64,000 nt of DNA from Kiloniellaceae bacterium. Its GTDB lineage: Bacteria; Pseudomonadota; Alphaproteobacteria; Kiloniellales; J153. Positions 53,270-61,657 of the stretch are shown here, one piece after another (the first letter of the stretch is position 1; each line of letters opens with the position of its first letter). The position numbers and the translations under genes were made by a program. The notes beneath the pieces were generated by a model that had not been told where the DNA came from, ran no database searches, and saw nothing but the letters and a program-made list of their open reading frames with translations. The stretch is from contig JAJFGJ010000032.1 in assembly GCA_021776175.1 (NCBI GenBank), positions 62,001 through 126,000 of the forward strand. Reading direction: 5' to 3'.

Positions 53270-55942
53270 TCAGATAATGTCCCTTGGCGCGAAGGACATT
53301 GACCGGAAGGTCTTCTTGTAAGGCGACTCGCCGATCTTTTTCACTTCGGCGACGCCCATCTTGTAGTTGTAGTTGCCGCTGATCCAATCGACGATACGGC
53401 CTTCCAGGGCATTCGCCGGTTGCGACGTATGCAGGAAGTCCATGTAGATGATGCCTTTCTTGATGTGGCGCGTGACCATGGCGACGCCGGTGACGGCGGC
53501 CCGTGTCAGTTCCACGTTGCCGGCCTTCATCTGGCCGGTGAAGGAATAGTCGCTGCCTTCCACGCCGAGCGTCGTTTCCTTCAGACTTGGCACCCGGTCG
53601 GAATAGACCATCAACATGTCACCGTTCTCGATGCCGCGCGCCTTGGCGTCATCGGGATGCATTTCGACGTAGTTGTCGGGCCAGCGCTGAACGATGTAGG
53701 GCCGGCGCCGGTCGTCGAAACCGGACTGCCAACGTTCGTTGGTGCGCCCCGAGGTGCACCAAAGTTCGGTGCCCTTCGGTTTCATCCATTCCCAATAGTC
53801 CGAGAACAGCGACCAGGGAGACTTCTGGATATTGCAGCGGCCGGTCTGACTATTGAAGTGCGTCAGCTTCTTGTTGAACAGATTCGCGCCCTGCGGCCCC
53901 TCTGGATCCAGCTTGCGGGTGGTGTCATGCAGCCGCTTGGTTCCCTCCAGGGACCCATCGCCCTTCATGAACACAGGGCCCTGGATTCCATTGGTGCCGA
54001 ACTCTCCAAGCTTCTGATGCAGGGTCTTGCCCTCGCGGTGGGCGGCGACCTTGATCATGTTGAAGTCCTTACGGCTGCCACGCGAGAAGCGGGCCGATTC
54101 CTCGGCGACGTCGTTGGAGTTCTTCCAATCGAAACCGTCGAAGCCCATACGTTTCCCTAGTTCGGCAATGATCCACCAATCCGGCTTGGCCTCGCCGGGC
54201 GGGTCGTAGAACCTGTTGTAAAGCCGAAGACGCCTTTCGCCGTTAGCCCGCATGAAGGTGTCTTCGCCCCAGGTGGCGGCCGGGAAGATGATGTCGGCGT
54301 AACGGTTGCCGATGGGATCGACCAGATAGATGTCCTGATTGATGACCACCATGCCGCCCGAGTCGGCGCGCCGTTTCAGGGTATCGATGATGTCCTGCTT
54401 GTCGTAGGAGCGCACCTGATGGGGATTGGCCACGGTCAATTCCTCAAACCGCTTGGCCAGTTGCTGCGACCCGCACATGGACTGAATCCAGGTGGTGCCG
54501 ATGACATGCGCGAAGCGCGTATGTCCCGACATGGTCCAGGTATCCGTGTCGAGCGCCCGGCGCCTGCGTCCCGGCACCTTCATGGGCGACTTGTTGCGCG
54601 GGTACTTGCCACCGCGCTGGCCGCCGCGCTGATGGCCTCCGGCCCTGCCGACAACTTGACCGGGCCTGCCGCCGGCGCCGACCGCGATGGCCAGGGCGCT
54701 AATCGCCTGGGTATTGCCGGTGTTGTTGGACCAGTAGAAGCCCTTCTCGATCATGATCGAGGTTTTCGGATGCTTGCCCTTGACCGGTTTGGCCATCCAT
54801 TCGGCCGCCGTGTAGATCTTCTTCACGTCGATGCCGGCCACCTTGGCGGCGTGTTCGGGCTTGAATTCGTCCTGCGCCAGGAGCCACTTTTTCCAATCGT
54901 CGAAGCCCTTGGTCTGGAACTTGCCCCAGGTGGTACGCCACTGCCACGGCGTGTTCCGGGTGCCCTGTCCGAAGCCGGAACTGGAACCCCACTTGTTGTT
55001 GACCCATTTCTCGATCCACTTGGCGTCCTGCCAGCCGTTCTCGACGATAACCCGCGCGATGGCATTGACGACCAGGAGGTCGGTGCCAAGGTCGACGTCG
55101 AGCCAGAGTCCGCCGTTGTTCTCGGCATAGGCCACGCCGGCGGTGCGGCGCGGGTTCATCATGATGCACTTCTGGCCGCGCTGGATGCCCTTCATGATCC
55201 ACTGGGTCCAGAGAATGGTCTTAGTCTCGTAAGGATCCGTGCCGCAGACCAGCAAAGTCTCGGCATTCATCCAATCCTCGTAAGCGGGACCGAAGTTATC
55301 GAAACCGGCATCGCGGAATCCGGGCGTCGAGGAAACGTCGGACGGCGTGTCGTGGAAAGTGAAGTTGGCCGTGTTGATATGGCGCAGCGCGTACTTGGTG
55401 ATGGCGTAAGTGTTTTCGATGAACTGATAGGAGTAGGTCTTGACGCCGTAGGCATTGGACCCATGATTGGTGCGCACGTGGTTACCAACCTCGGCCGCCA
55501 CGTCGAGGGCGAAGTCCCACGGCACCGGCTGCAGGATGCCGTAGATGCGCATCAGCGGCGATTTCAGCCGGTCGCGGGTGGGAGTTTGCGGATTATAGCA
55601 CTTCTGCGCGATGCAGCCGCCACGCAAACTCGAATCGCCATCCGTGTTGACGAACTTAGTGTCCTTGTCGGGGATAATCACGACATGGTGGGGCTTGCCG
55701 TTGTGCAGCACGATGTTGTGCTGGTTGGGGGCCACCCAGGGACCCAGCGTTTCGACCGGAAAATCGGCCCCGAAGGCGTTCTGATCGGCCTTAGGCCCAC
55801 CGTCGCGCCCGCCGGCCACAGGCCAGCGGTAAACCTTGTAGCCGCAGGCCACGATGCAGTAGTCGCAGGCCGTGGTGATTACGTCCGCACCCTTGGGCGG
55901 GAGGGGAACGTTGGTTTCTGGAATGTAGTACGGAGTAGACAT
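53270..55942 (-). CDS. idrA: AioA-like molybdoenzyme, iodate reductase catalytic subunit candidate (IdrA)
   Basis: 890 residues of the DMSO-reductase superfamily, arsenite-oxidase-like branch. The N-terminal iron-sulfur site is C26, C29, C33 with a fourth Cys at C110, placed where AioA has a Ser. The Mo-pterin region contains RAGGHQ (R433, H437), equivalent to AioA R419/H423; the AioA substrate pair His-x7-Glu reads H197-x7-S205 here, so the arsenite-binding Glu is missing. No signal peptide: as in AioAB, export would rely on the Tat signal of the Rieske partner. With idrB and two peroxidase genes it fits the IdrABP1P2 iodate reductase family. Confidence 0.75.
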   Translation of the reverse strand: MSTPYYIPETNVPLPPKGADVITTACDYCIVACGYKVYRWPVAGGRDGGPKADQNAFGADFPVETLGPWVAPNQHNIVLHNGKPHHVVIIPDKDTKFVNTDGDSSLRGGCIAQKCYNPQTPTRDRLKSPLMRIYGILQPVPWDFALDVAAEVGNHVRTNHGSNAYGVKTYSYQFIENTYAITKYALRHINTANFTFHDTPSDVSSTPGFRDAGFDNFGPAYEDWMNAETLLVCGTDPYETKTILWTQWIMKGIQRGQKCIMMNPRRTAGVAYAENNGGLWLDVDLGTDLLVVNAIARVIVENGWQDAKWIEKWVNNKWGSSSGFGQGTRNTPWQWRTTWGKFQTKGFDDWKKWLLAQDEFKPEHAAKVAGIDVKKIYTAAEWMAKPVKGKHPKTSIMIEKGFYWSNNTGNTQAISALAIAVGAGGRPGQVVGRAGGHQRGGQRGGKYPRNKSPMKVPGRRRRALDTDTWTMSGHTRFAHVIGTTWIQSMCGSQQLAKRFEELTVANPHQVRSYDKQDIIDTLKRRADSGGMVVINQDIYLVDPIGNRYADIIFPAATWGEDTFMRANGERRLRLYNRFYDPPGEAKPDWWIIAELGKRMGFDGFDWKNSNDVAEESARFSRGSRKDFNMIKVAAHREGKTLHQKLGEFGTNGIQGPVFMKGDGSLEGTKRLHDTTRKLDPEGPQGANLFNKKLTHFNSQTGRCNIQKSPWSLFSDYWEWMKPKGTELWCTSGRTNERWQSGFDDRRRPYIVQRWPDNYVEMHPDDAKARGIENGDMLMVYSDRVPSLKETTLGVEGSDYSFTGQMKAGNVELTRAAVTGVAMVTRHIKKGIIYMDFLHTSQPANALEGRIVDWISGNYNYKMGVAEVKKIGESPYKKTFRSMSFAPRDII

Positions 55943-55955
55943 TGTTGGTGCCCCC

Positions 55956-56543
55956 CTATCCTTGCAGGTTGTCGTAGCGGCCGAAGATCAAGCCGAACAC
56001 ACCGACGGCGTAGATGTCGTCGCCTTTCAGTTCGAGCAACACCTGCGGAAGACTTTGGTAAGCCTGGCCGGAAATAAGGATGCCGTGCCGGGTCAAATCG
56101 TAGGTAGAAAGATGCAGCGGGCAAGCGCCCATGGACTTGGTGTCGGCCTTGTAAGTGCCCGCCAAATCCCCGCCCTGATGGGTGCAGAAATTGTTGAAGG
56201 CGACCACGTCCTTTCGCGGCCCGACGCCGCCGCCCGCCTCGGTGCCGAGCTTCACCAGCATGGATTGCGCATAGGCGCCTTCGTCCGGGTATTCGAAATC
56301 AAGCGGTTCGTCGTCCTTCAGTGCACTCAGCTTGGCTATTTTCTTTCGTGGATAAGTGGCCACCATGGCCGGAATCTCGTGCGCCGAAGCACCGGATCCG
56401 ACCGTGACCATAACCGTCGCCGTCGCCACCCCGGATGTAAATAGAAAATTCCGGCGCGATAGCAGGCATTTTCCCGCCGGACGATCTTTCTTAGACGGCG
56501 GCTGCGACGCGACGGAGTCGGGGGTCTGTGTTCGATGAGTCAT
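55956..56543 (-). CDS. idrB: Rieske iron-sulfur subunit, iodate reductase small subunit candidate (IdrB)
   Basis: 195 residues. A Tat signal (R30-R31, SRRNFLF, then a hydrophobic stretch to about ASA) precedes a Rieske domain with C120-x-H122 and C141-x2-H144 coordinating [2Fe-2S]. AioB-like small subunits share this layout. ATG 56543 is chosen over 56591, which would overlap idrP1; it leaves a 13-base gap to that gene. The Tat signal probably exports the cofactor-loaded complex with the larger subunit. 12 bases separate it from the idrA-like start. Confidence 0.78.
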   Translation of the reverse strand: MTHRTQTPDSVASQPPSKKDRPAGKCLLSRRNFLFTSGVATATVMVTVGSGASAHEIPAMVATYPRKKIAKLSALKDDEPLDFEYPDEGAYAQSMLVKLGTEAGGGVGPRKDVVAFNNFCTHQGGDLAGTYKADTKSMGACPLHLSTYDLTRHGILISGQAYQSLPQVLLELKGDDIYAVGVFGLIFGRYDNLQG

Positions 56544-56556
56544 TTTTCGGTTCCCG

Positions 56557-57720
56557 TCAATTCGCGTTCGCTGCGGTGGGCAGCGGCGCATAAGGTGGAA
56601 GTTTCGGCGTCGCCATCTTGATTTCCTCGCCGCTCAGCGATTCCAGGAAAGCGACCAGATCTTCCTTTTCCTCGTCGCTCAACCCGAGCGGTTTCAGGAG
56701 TTTCGTTTTAGCCTTCGCGAAGGTGCCGTCGGTGAATTCGTTGGAACCGCCGCCTTCGTTGTAGAAGTCGACGATTTCCTCGAAATCGAAGAAGCTGCCG
56801 TTATGCATGAAAGGCGCCGTGTAGGCGGTGTAACGCAGCGGCGCCGTGCGGAATTTACCCATGTCGGACTTCTGCTTGGTTCTGTAATAGAGACCGGCAT
56901 CGTCCTTGATCTTGCGGTACAGCTTTTCTGTCACGCCCTTGGCATACTGCTCGTAGCGGAAAGTGATCTGGGCGAGCCCGCTTTCCGACCATTCCTCGGC
57001 CCTGGGAACGCCTAGATTGTAGTACTTCTGATCCGTCAACAGCGGGCCGTTATGGCACTCGATACAGTTGGCTTTGCCTTGGAAAAGCTTGAGCCCACGC
57101 ACCTGTTGTTCCGAAAGCGCTTCTTTGTCGCCACGCATGTATTTGTCGAATGGCGTGTCGTTGTGGATCAAGGTCCGCTCGAAGGCGGCCATGGCCCGCC
57201 AGACATTGTTCACCTTCGGCCAATCGTCGCCGAACACCTGCTTGAAACGCTTGACGTATTCGGGAATGAACGCGAGGCGCGCCTCGACCATGTCCCGCTC
57301 GCCGTTGCCGGACACGGCGCCAAGCGCGGCGGAGGGGGCCTGGTTCTCCAGGGACTTCGCCGAACCGGTCCAGAACAGCTTGCCGAGATAGGCGGAATTG
57401 ATGACCGTCTGGCTGTTACGCCAGTGTATGACGCCCGGATAACCCCGCGAGATGGGATCGGCGAACCCCCAGCCCTGTTTCGGCGAGTGGCAATCGGCGC
57501 AGGAAACGGAAGCGTCGCCGCCGATGCGCGTGTCGAAAAACAAAAGCCTGCCGAGGGCGATTTTCTCCGGCGTCTGCACGTTATCGGAGGGAACCGGCGG
57601 CGGCCCGAGGGCGGCTAACGGCGGATTCATTTCGGCCGACGCGGAAGGCCCGTGCCCAAGGGCGACGAGGCCGAAGGAGGCCGCAATGATCGCAAGGGAT
57701 AGTGTGTTGCTCTTTTTCAT
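56557..57720 (-). CDS. idrP1: Dihaem cytochrome c peroxidase-like protein (IdrP1 candidate)
   Basis: 387 residues of the MauG/CcpA superfamily. A Sec signal (cleavage near ASA at about 29) is followed by haem motifs CADCH (C74-H78) and CIECH (C219-H223) and family segments GRLLFFDTRIGG and YTAPFMHNGSFFDFEEIVDFYN. In iodate reducers such peroxidases are thought to remove hydrogen peroxide or otherwise support IdrAB. The gene is 10 bases after idrP2 and 13 before idrB. The two neighbouring peroxidases are paralogous but clearly diverged. Confidence 0.8.
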   Translation of the reverse strand: MKKSNTLSLAIIAASFGLVALGHGPSASAEMNPPLAALGPPPVPSDNVQTPEKIALGRLLFFDTRIGGDASVSCADCHSPKQGWGFADPISRGYPGVIHWRNSQTVINSAYLGKLFWTGSAKSLENQAPSAALGAVSGNGERDMVEARLAFIPEYVKRFKQVFGDDWPKVNNVWRAMAAFERTLIHNDTPFDKYMRGDKEALSEQQVRGLKLFQGKANCIECHNGPLLTDQKYYNLGVPRAEEWSESGLAQITFRYEQYAKGVTEKLYRKIKDDAGLYYRTKQKSDMGKFRTAPLRYTAYTAPFMHNGSFFDFEEIVDFYNEGGGSNEFTDGTFAKAKTKLLKPLGLSDEEKEDLVAFLESLSGEEIKMATPKLPPYAPLPTAANAN

Positions 57721-57730
57721 TGCCTTATTC

Positions 57731-58840
57731 CTAATTCTTCTGCTCCAGCCAATCCTCGATCACCGCGTAATTGACGTTGATCTTTTCCTTCCAGACGTGC
57801 TCCGGCCCGGTCAGGGGGGTGCCCGATAGCGACTTCAGGAAGGCAGTCAGATTGGCGCGCTCTTCCTTGCTCAGGCCGAGCGGCTTGATACGCGGGTCCT
57901 TGTTGCCATCGCTGCCGCCGCCCCGGTTGTAGAAGGCAACGACGTCCTCCAAGGTCTTGATGGTGCCGTTGTGCATGTAGGGCGCCGTATAGGTGAGCTC
58001 TCGCAGCGTCGGCGTCATGAACTTGCCGATATCCGATCCATCGGCCTTGTGGGTGCGGATGTGCGCACCGACATCGCGGCGGATATTCATGTAGTTCTCG
58101 ATACCCATGAACATGCCGAAGGCCACGTAGGTCAGGTGCCGCTTGGGGTCCGACCAGATGTCCGGGTTTTCGGGCACGCCGGTATTGTGCGGCGCGTCGT
58201 CGGTGAAGCGAGAGCCGGAGTGGCATTGGGCGCAGCCGGCCTTGCCCTTGAACAAATCGAAGCCGCGCTGGGCGGCATCCGACATTTTCCCGGCATCGAA
58301 AGGCGCCCCACGTGAGGTCAAGGTCTTCAGGTATTCGGGAATCGCCTTGCGGATCGAACCGTTGGAGGGTTCGCCGTAACCGGCCTTCTTGAACATCTTC
58401 ACGTACACCGGGTCCTGTTTCACGCGCTCCTGCATCAGGCGCATGTCCATGTTCATGGAGTAGGTCTCGGTGATCGATTCGCGGGTCACGTCGTTGAGGT
58501 TGGTCCCGATTCGCCCATCGTGGAACCAAGCCGCCTTTCGCGCGGCATTGATCAGCGTCGGCGTGTTACGGAAACCGTCCGATCCCGGGTAGGCCTTGGA
58601 CAGGGCCAAGCCGTCGCTAAAGCCCTTTGCCGGTATATGACAGGTCGAACAACTTATCGCGGCGTCGCCGGAAAGCCGTGGATCGAAAAACAGCCGCTTG
58701 CCCAAGGCCGCCTTATTAGCGTCGACCTCCATCTGTTTCACGGGGCCGAACTCGGCCGCCAACACCGGCGACGCGGCAATCGCGGCGCCCATTGCCAAAA
58801 CCAGATGCCAGGCAAATATTGAAGAAACTCTTCTATTCAT
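57731..58840 (-). CDS. idrP2: Dihaem cytochrome c peroxidase-like protein (IdrP2 candidate)
   Basis: 369 residues. A Sec signal (to about 29) precedes CSTCH (C64-H68) and CAQCH (C203-H207) haem motifs and the same family segments GKRLFFDPRLSGD and YTAPYMHNGTIKTLEDVVAFYN. ATG 58840 with AGGGA eight bases upstream is preferred; the longer frame to 58945 adds an unlikely basic leader. It is the second gene of the minus-strand unit, 79 bases after a small conserved gene and 10 before idrP1. Confidence 0.82.
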   Translation of the reverse strand: MNRRVSSIFAWHLVLAMGAAIAASPVLAAEFGPVKQMEVDANKAALGKRLFFDPRLSGDAAISCSTCHIPAKGFSDGLALSKAYPGSDGFRNTPTLINAARKAAWFHDGRIGTNLNDVTRESITETYSMNMDMRLMQERVKQDPVYVKMFKKAGYGEPSNGSIRKAIPEYLKTLTSRGAPFDAGKMSDAAQRGFDLFKGKAGCAQCHSGSRFTDDAPHNTGVPENPDIWSDPKRHLTYVAFGMFMGIENYMNIRRDVGAHIRTHKADGSDIGKFMTPTLRELTYTAPYMHNGTIKTLEDVVAFYNRGGGSDGNKDPRIKPLGLSKEERANLTAFLKSLSGTPLTGPEHVWKEKINVNYAVIEDWLEQKN

Positions 58841-58919
58841 CGCTAAATCCCTCAAGAAGAATGGCCGCACCGAAAAACGCTCCACGCGAATCTTCTGACC
58901 GCTAACCATCCGTTTCCGC

Positions 58920-59111
58920 TTAGTCCCTCGTCGGCAAGGGAACACCGCTGATACGTTCCAGAAAGTCCCTCATTTCCGATAAGTTTTTGAAATATCGATC
59001 TTCTTTCCCTTGAACATGCTGGACGTGCCCACGCCAAACCGGGTTGTTTTCCGGCTCCCCTTCCAACCAAATACGCGCCACGAACGACCCTGAGGCTTTC
59101 GGTTCAACCAT
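58920..59111 (-). CDS. Small conserved-looking soluble protein
   Basis: 63 residues with the segment FVARIWLEGEPENNPVWRGH and a C-terminal EMRDFLERISGV. I recall similar short proteins as widespread single-domain hypothetical proteins, but no function is known. ATG 59111 is preferred to 59168 because the leader is arginine-rich and unlike the rest. It is the first gene downstream of the GGTAACAC repeats, 79 bases before idrP2, and so may be cotranscribed with the idr set. Confidence 0.6.
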   Translation of the reverse strand: MVEPKASGSFVARIWLEGEPENNPVWRGHVQHVQGKEDRYFKNLSEMRDFLERISGVPLPTRD

Positions 59112-59181
59112 TCCGCATCTTTCGTTACGCCTATCTGACCCATCCCGCTGGGATCGGCCCGGACTCACGAAAACACGAACC

Positions 59182-59277
59182 GGTTACTCCCTGGTAACAC
59201 CGAGAAAACCCCGGAAATTCAGCATTCTTCTTTTTCAAGGGATTGGGTAACACGCTGCGGTAACACGCCGGTAACAC
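59182..59277 (-). promoter_or_regulatory. Phased GGTAACAC direct repeats, likely operator for the PAS-BTAD regulator
   Basis: GGTAACAC occurs at 59193, 59246, 59259 and 59270, and the variant GGTTACTC at 59182. Two pairs (59182/59193 and 59259/59270) are spaced exactly 11 bp, about one helical turn, and 59246/59259 by 13. Regulators of the SARP class, which carry a BTAD domain, bind direct heptamer repeats with 11-bp phasing. The site lies between the regulator gene and the idr-like unit it would control. Confidence 0.65.
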
Positions 59278-59348
59278 CGGGCGCATTCCGATCCGCGATT
59301 TCTAGATCATGATCTTCGGCTCTACCCTACTGGGAGGGAAACTCCAGG

Positions 59349-60533
59349 TCAGAGGGTTCCGCCGCGCCGATCGCCGATAAGCTGCTGGTATATTTGCAAG
59401 GTTTCCTGCGTCGGCTGGAGGCCGTATTCCTCCTCCAGGCTGCGGCGCCACGACGTGAACTGGGCCTCGGCCCAGTCGGGCCGGCCGAGATTGATCAAGC
59501 TATCCAATAAGGCGCGGAGGAAGCTCTCCCGGCAAGGATCACTGAGAAGCGCCGTCCGGCAGACCTGCGACGCTTCCAGGAACATCCCGTCTTCAGTGTA
59601 GCATTTCACCATGCCGGACAAGAGCTCCAAATGGATCTCACGTAGCCGCTCGCGCTCTTCGGCACACCACTCGGCATAGGGTTCGTCTTCGAAATAGTCA
59701 CCGCGGTAAAGGCTTTTGGCTTCCTCGAAGCGGTCCCGCGCGTCCCGCCATTTCCCGTTCTTCAACAATTCCCAGCCCGCCGACACCAAGGAGGCGAAAG
59801 CATCCGAATCGACCCAAACGGCTTCACGCCGCAGCACGTAGGACTCGCCCACGGTCTTGATGGTTTCATCCCTCGCGCCGCCGGTCCGCAGCTTGCCGCG
59901 TAGAAACGAAATGGTCACCTTCAGCCGTTCCCAGCCGCGATCCGGCTCGGCATCCGGCCACAACAATTCGATCAGGCGTTCGCGGTGAACGGGCCGGTCC
60001 AGGTGGCTGACCAGGTATTTCAAAACAACCGCCGCCTGTTTACGCTTCCAGGCATCGACGTTCAGCCCCTCGCCCGAGACGGCGAGGCCGAATCGGCCCA
60101 GGGTGAAGATGCGCAGCGGCATCGCCGGCGGCACATCCTTGACTATGCCGTTGGCTTCACGGAGAAAAACCACCGCCACCGCGTCGCTGCCGTCCTGCTC
60201 CCTGGCTTTCGGGGACAACACCATCGTGCTGATCCCAGCGGTGACCATCTTACCGGTTTTGTGGCGAATCTGGCAGGCGTCCATGGCCCACTTCTTACCA
60301 ATGGCCATGCACGAGCGGCCCTCGCAAAGCATGGAACACAGCGGTTCACCGGTGGGGTACGATGCTTGCAATACTTGACCGCATCTTCGCCCGATGGCCT
60401 CCACAGCCGTGAACCCCAGCAATTCCTCCGCGCCAGAATTCCAGCCGATCACCCGCATTTCGCCATTCAGGGCGAATGCCGGGTCGGAGGAAAACTCAAC
60501 TATGTCGGTGGTCTTGATGTCTTTCACTCCCAT
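59349..60533 (-). CDS. PAS-BTAD transcription activator (SARP-like)
   Basis: 394 residues. An N-terminal PAS domain (about 10-110) carries five Cys (C51, C66, C70, C75, C87) and may bind a cofactor or sense redox. An OmpR-type winged-helix DNA-binding domain (about 140-230, LKYLVSHLDRPVHRERLIELLWPDA) and a bacterial transcriptional activator domain of TPR-like helices (about 235-385) follow. ATG 60533 is preferred to a GTG two codons earlier. It lies directly upstream of the repeats and idr-like unit on the same strand, so it is the best candidate regulator of that unit. Confidence 0.8.
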   Translation of the reverse strand: MGVKDIKTTDIVEFSSDPAFALNGEMRVIGWNSGAEELLGFTAVEAIGRRCGQVLQASYPTGEPLCSMLCEGRSCMAIGKKWAMDACQIRHKTGKMVTAGISTMVLSPKAREQDGSDAVAVVFLREANGIVKDVPPAMPLRIFTLGRFGLAVSGEGLNVDAWKRKQAAVVLKYLVSHLDRPVHRERLIELLWPDAEPDRGWERLKVTISFLRGKLRTGGARDETIKTVGESYVLRREAVWVDSDAFASLVSAGWELLKNGKWRDARDRFEEAKSLYRGDYFEDEPYAEWCAEERERLREIHLELLSGMVKCYTEDGMFLEASQVCRTALLSDPCRESFLRALLDSLINLGRPDWAEAQFTSWRRSLEEEYGLQPTQETLQIYQQLIGDRRGGTL

Positions 60534-60892
60534 CCCCACCGCAAGCGGGTGGAGTTAGCTGCATATTCCCTGGGAGCCGCGAGATGTGCAAGCCAAGATC
60601 GCAGAAGAACATCCTAGCGCCGCGCGAATTCGAACGGCACGATGAAACGCCCGGAATTGGGGGTCCGTTAACGGCTATCGAGATAGGTTAAAATGCTCAC
60701 GGCGCGAACAAACCCCAAATTCCACCGCACCTCCCGCTGGCCTCCGGCCCGCGCCGCTCCAGTGAATTGATCTCGATCAAATCCCATATTCAGACCTGCA
60801 TCTATAATTCTATAATGACCTGGGTCTTTATGCGCCTATACTCGAAGGCGTATTTTTTTGTGAATACCGATTTCAGCCGATGACAGTGGGGC
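60534..60892. other. Divergent intergenic region between regulator and nap-like operon
   Basis: A 359-base spacer between the minus-strand regulator and the plus-strand NapC-like gene. It holds the FNR box and -10 at 60767-60816. No ORF or RNA gene is recognised. The regulator's own promoter must also lie here but was not identified. Confidence 0.5.
60767..60816 (+). promoter_or_regulatory. FNR-dependent class II promoter
   Basis: A perfect FNR box TTGATctcgATCAA at 60767-60780 is followed by TATAAT at 60803-60808 (and again at 60811-60816). If the box is centred at -41.5 the start site is 60815 and the first TATAAT occupies -12 to -7, exactly as expected. It would drive the nap-like genes under oxygen limitation; the 5' leader is about 78 bases. 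Confidence 0.8.
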
Positions 60893-61600
60893 ATGAAGAA
60901 TCCATATCTGACAGCCCCAAAGGCGCAGACAAAACCGTTATTGAGGCTCTGGGATACCCTGGTTCAATACACGGTCACGTACCCGCTAGCCGGATTATCG
61001 GCACTTTTTCTTGCCGGCATGCTTTTCTGGGGTTCCTTCAATTGGAGTCTGGAACTGACCAACACGGAGTCGTTCTGTATTTCGTGCCACGCCATGCGGG
61101 AATACGTTTATGCGGAATACCGCGAGACCATCCACTACAACAATCGCACCGGCGTTCGGGCGACCTGTCCCGATTGTCACGTGCCGAGGGAATGGGTACA
61201 CAAGGTCACGCGCAAGGTCCGCGCGACCAACGAGTTATTTCACTGGATGCTGGGATCGATCGATACGCCCGAGGATTTCGAGGCCAAGCGGCCGATTCTA
61301 GCGAACCAGGTCTGGACCAGCATGAAGGAAACGGATTCGCGCGAGTGCCGCAATTGCCACGACATTGAGCATATGAATCAAGAGGCGCAACCCGTCAATG
61401 CCCGCATCATGCACACCCTAGCCGAAGATTGGGGCGAAACCTGTATCGACTGCCACAAGGGTATCTCCCACAGCCTGCCCATAGGTTTCGATAAAAACGC
61501 GCTCATGGACCGGTTGCACGAACGGATGGAGAAGGAAAAAATCGTCTGCCGCCAGTGCCACAAGGACATGGTAAGCCCGCCCAAGGGCCAAGGTTGGTAG
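60893..61600 (+). CDS. NapC/NirT-family membrane cytochrome c with five haem motifs
   Basis: 235 residues with one N-terminal membrane helix (about 30-50) and haem motifs at C62-H66, C92-H96, C152-H156, C184-H188 and C219-H223. NapC and NrfH normally bind four haems; the fifth here sits close to the C-terminus (VCRQCHKDM). Quinol dehydrogenase to periplasmic reductases is the family role. It is the first gene after the FNR promoter and is followed by a dihaem cytochrome c and a NapA-like gene. Confidence 0.82.
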   Translation: MKNPYLTAPKAQTKPLLRLWDTLVQYTVTYPLAGLSALFLAGMLFWGSFNWSLELTNTESFCISCHAMREYVYAEYRETIHYNNRTGVRATCPDCHVPREWVHKVTRKVRATNELFHWMLGSIDTPEDFEAKRPILANQVWTSMKETDSRECRNCHDIEHMNQEAQPVNARIMHTLAEDWGETCIDCHKGISHSLPIGFDKNALMDRLHERMEKEKIVCRQCHKDMVSPPKGQGW

Positions 61601-61657
61601 AAACGGCGGCGAAACAAATTTCAGCGAAGACGGATTAATGACGAATCGGAGGATCTG

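Noticed and set aside
53270..55942. Arsenite oxidase (aioA) assignment
   Set aside because: The arsenite-binding Glu is replaced by Ser, and two peroxidase genes flank the pair, which fits the iodate reductase family better. No ars or aioXSR genes were seen.
54419..56077. 552-codon plus-strand frame opposite the idrA/idrB-like genes
   Set aside because: Shadow frame of the molybdoenzyme and Rieske genes; no recognisable motif and no ribosome-binding site.
53270..58840. Horizontal transfer island boundaries
   Set aside because: No integrase, transposase, tRNA or direct-repeat ends were found in the window, so transfer cannot be shown from this sequence alone.
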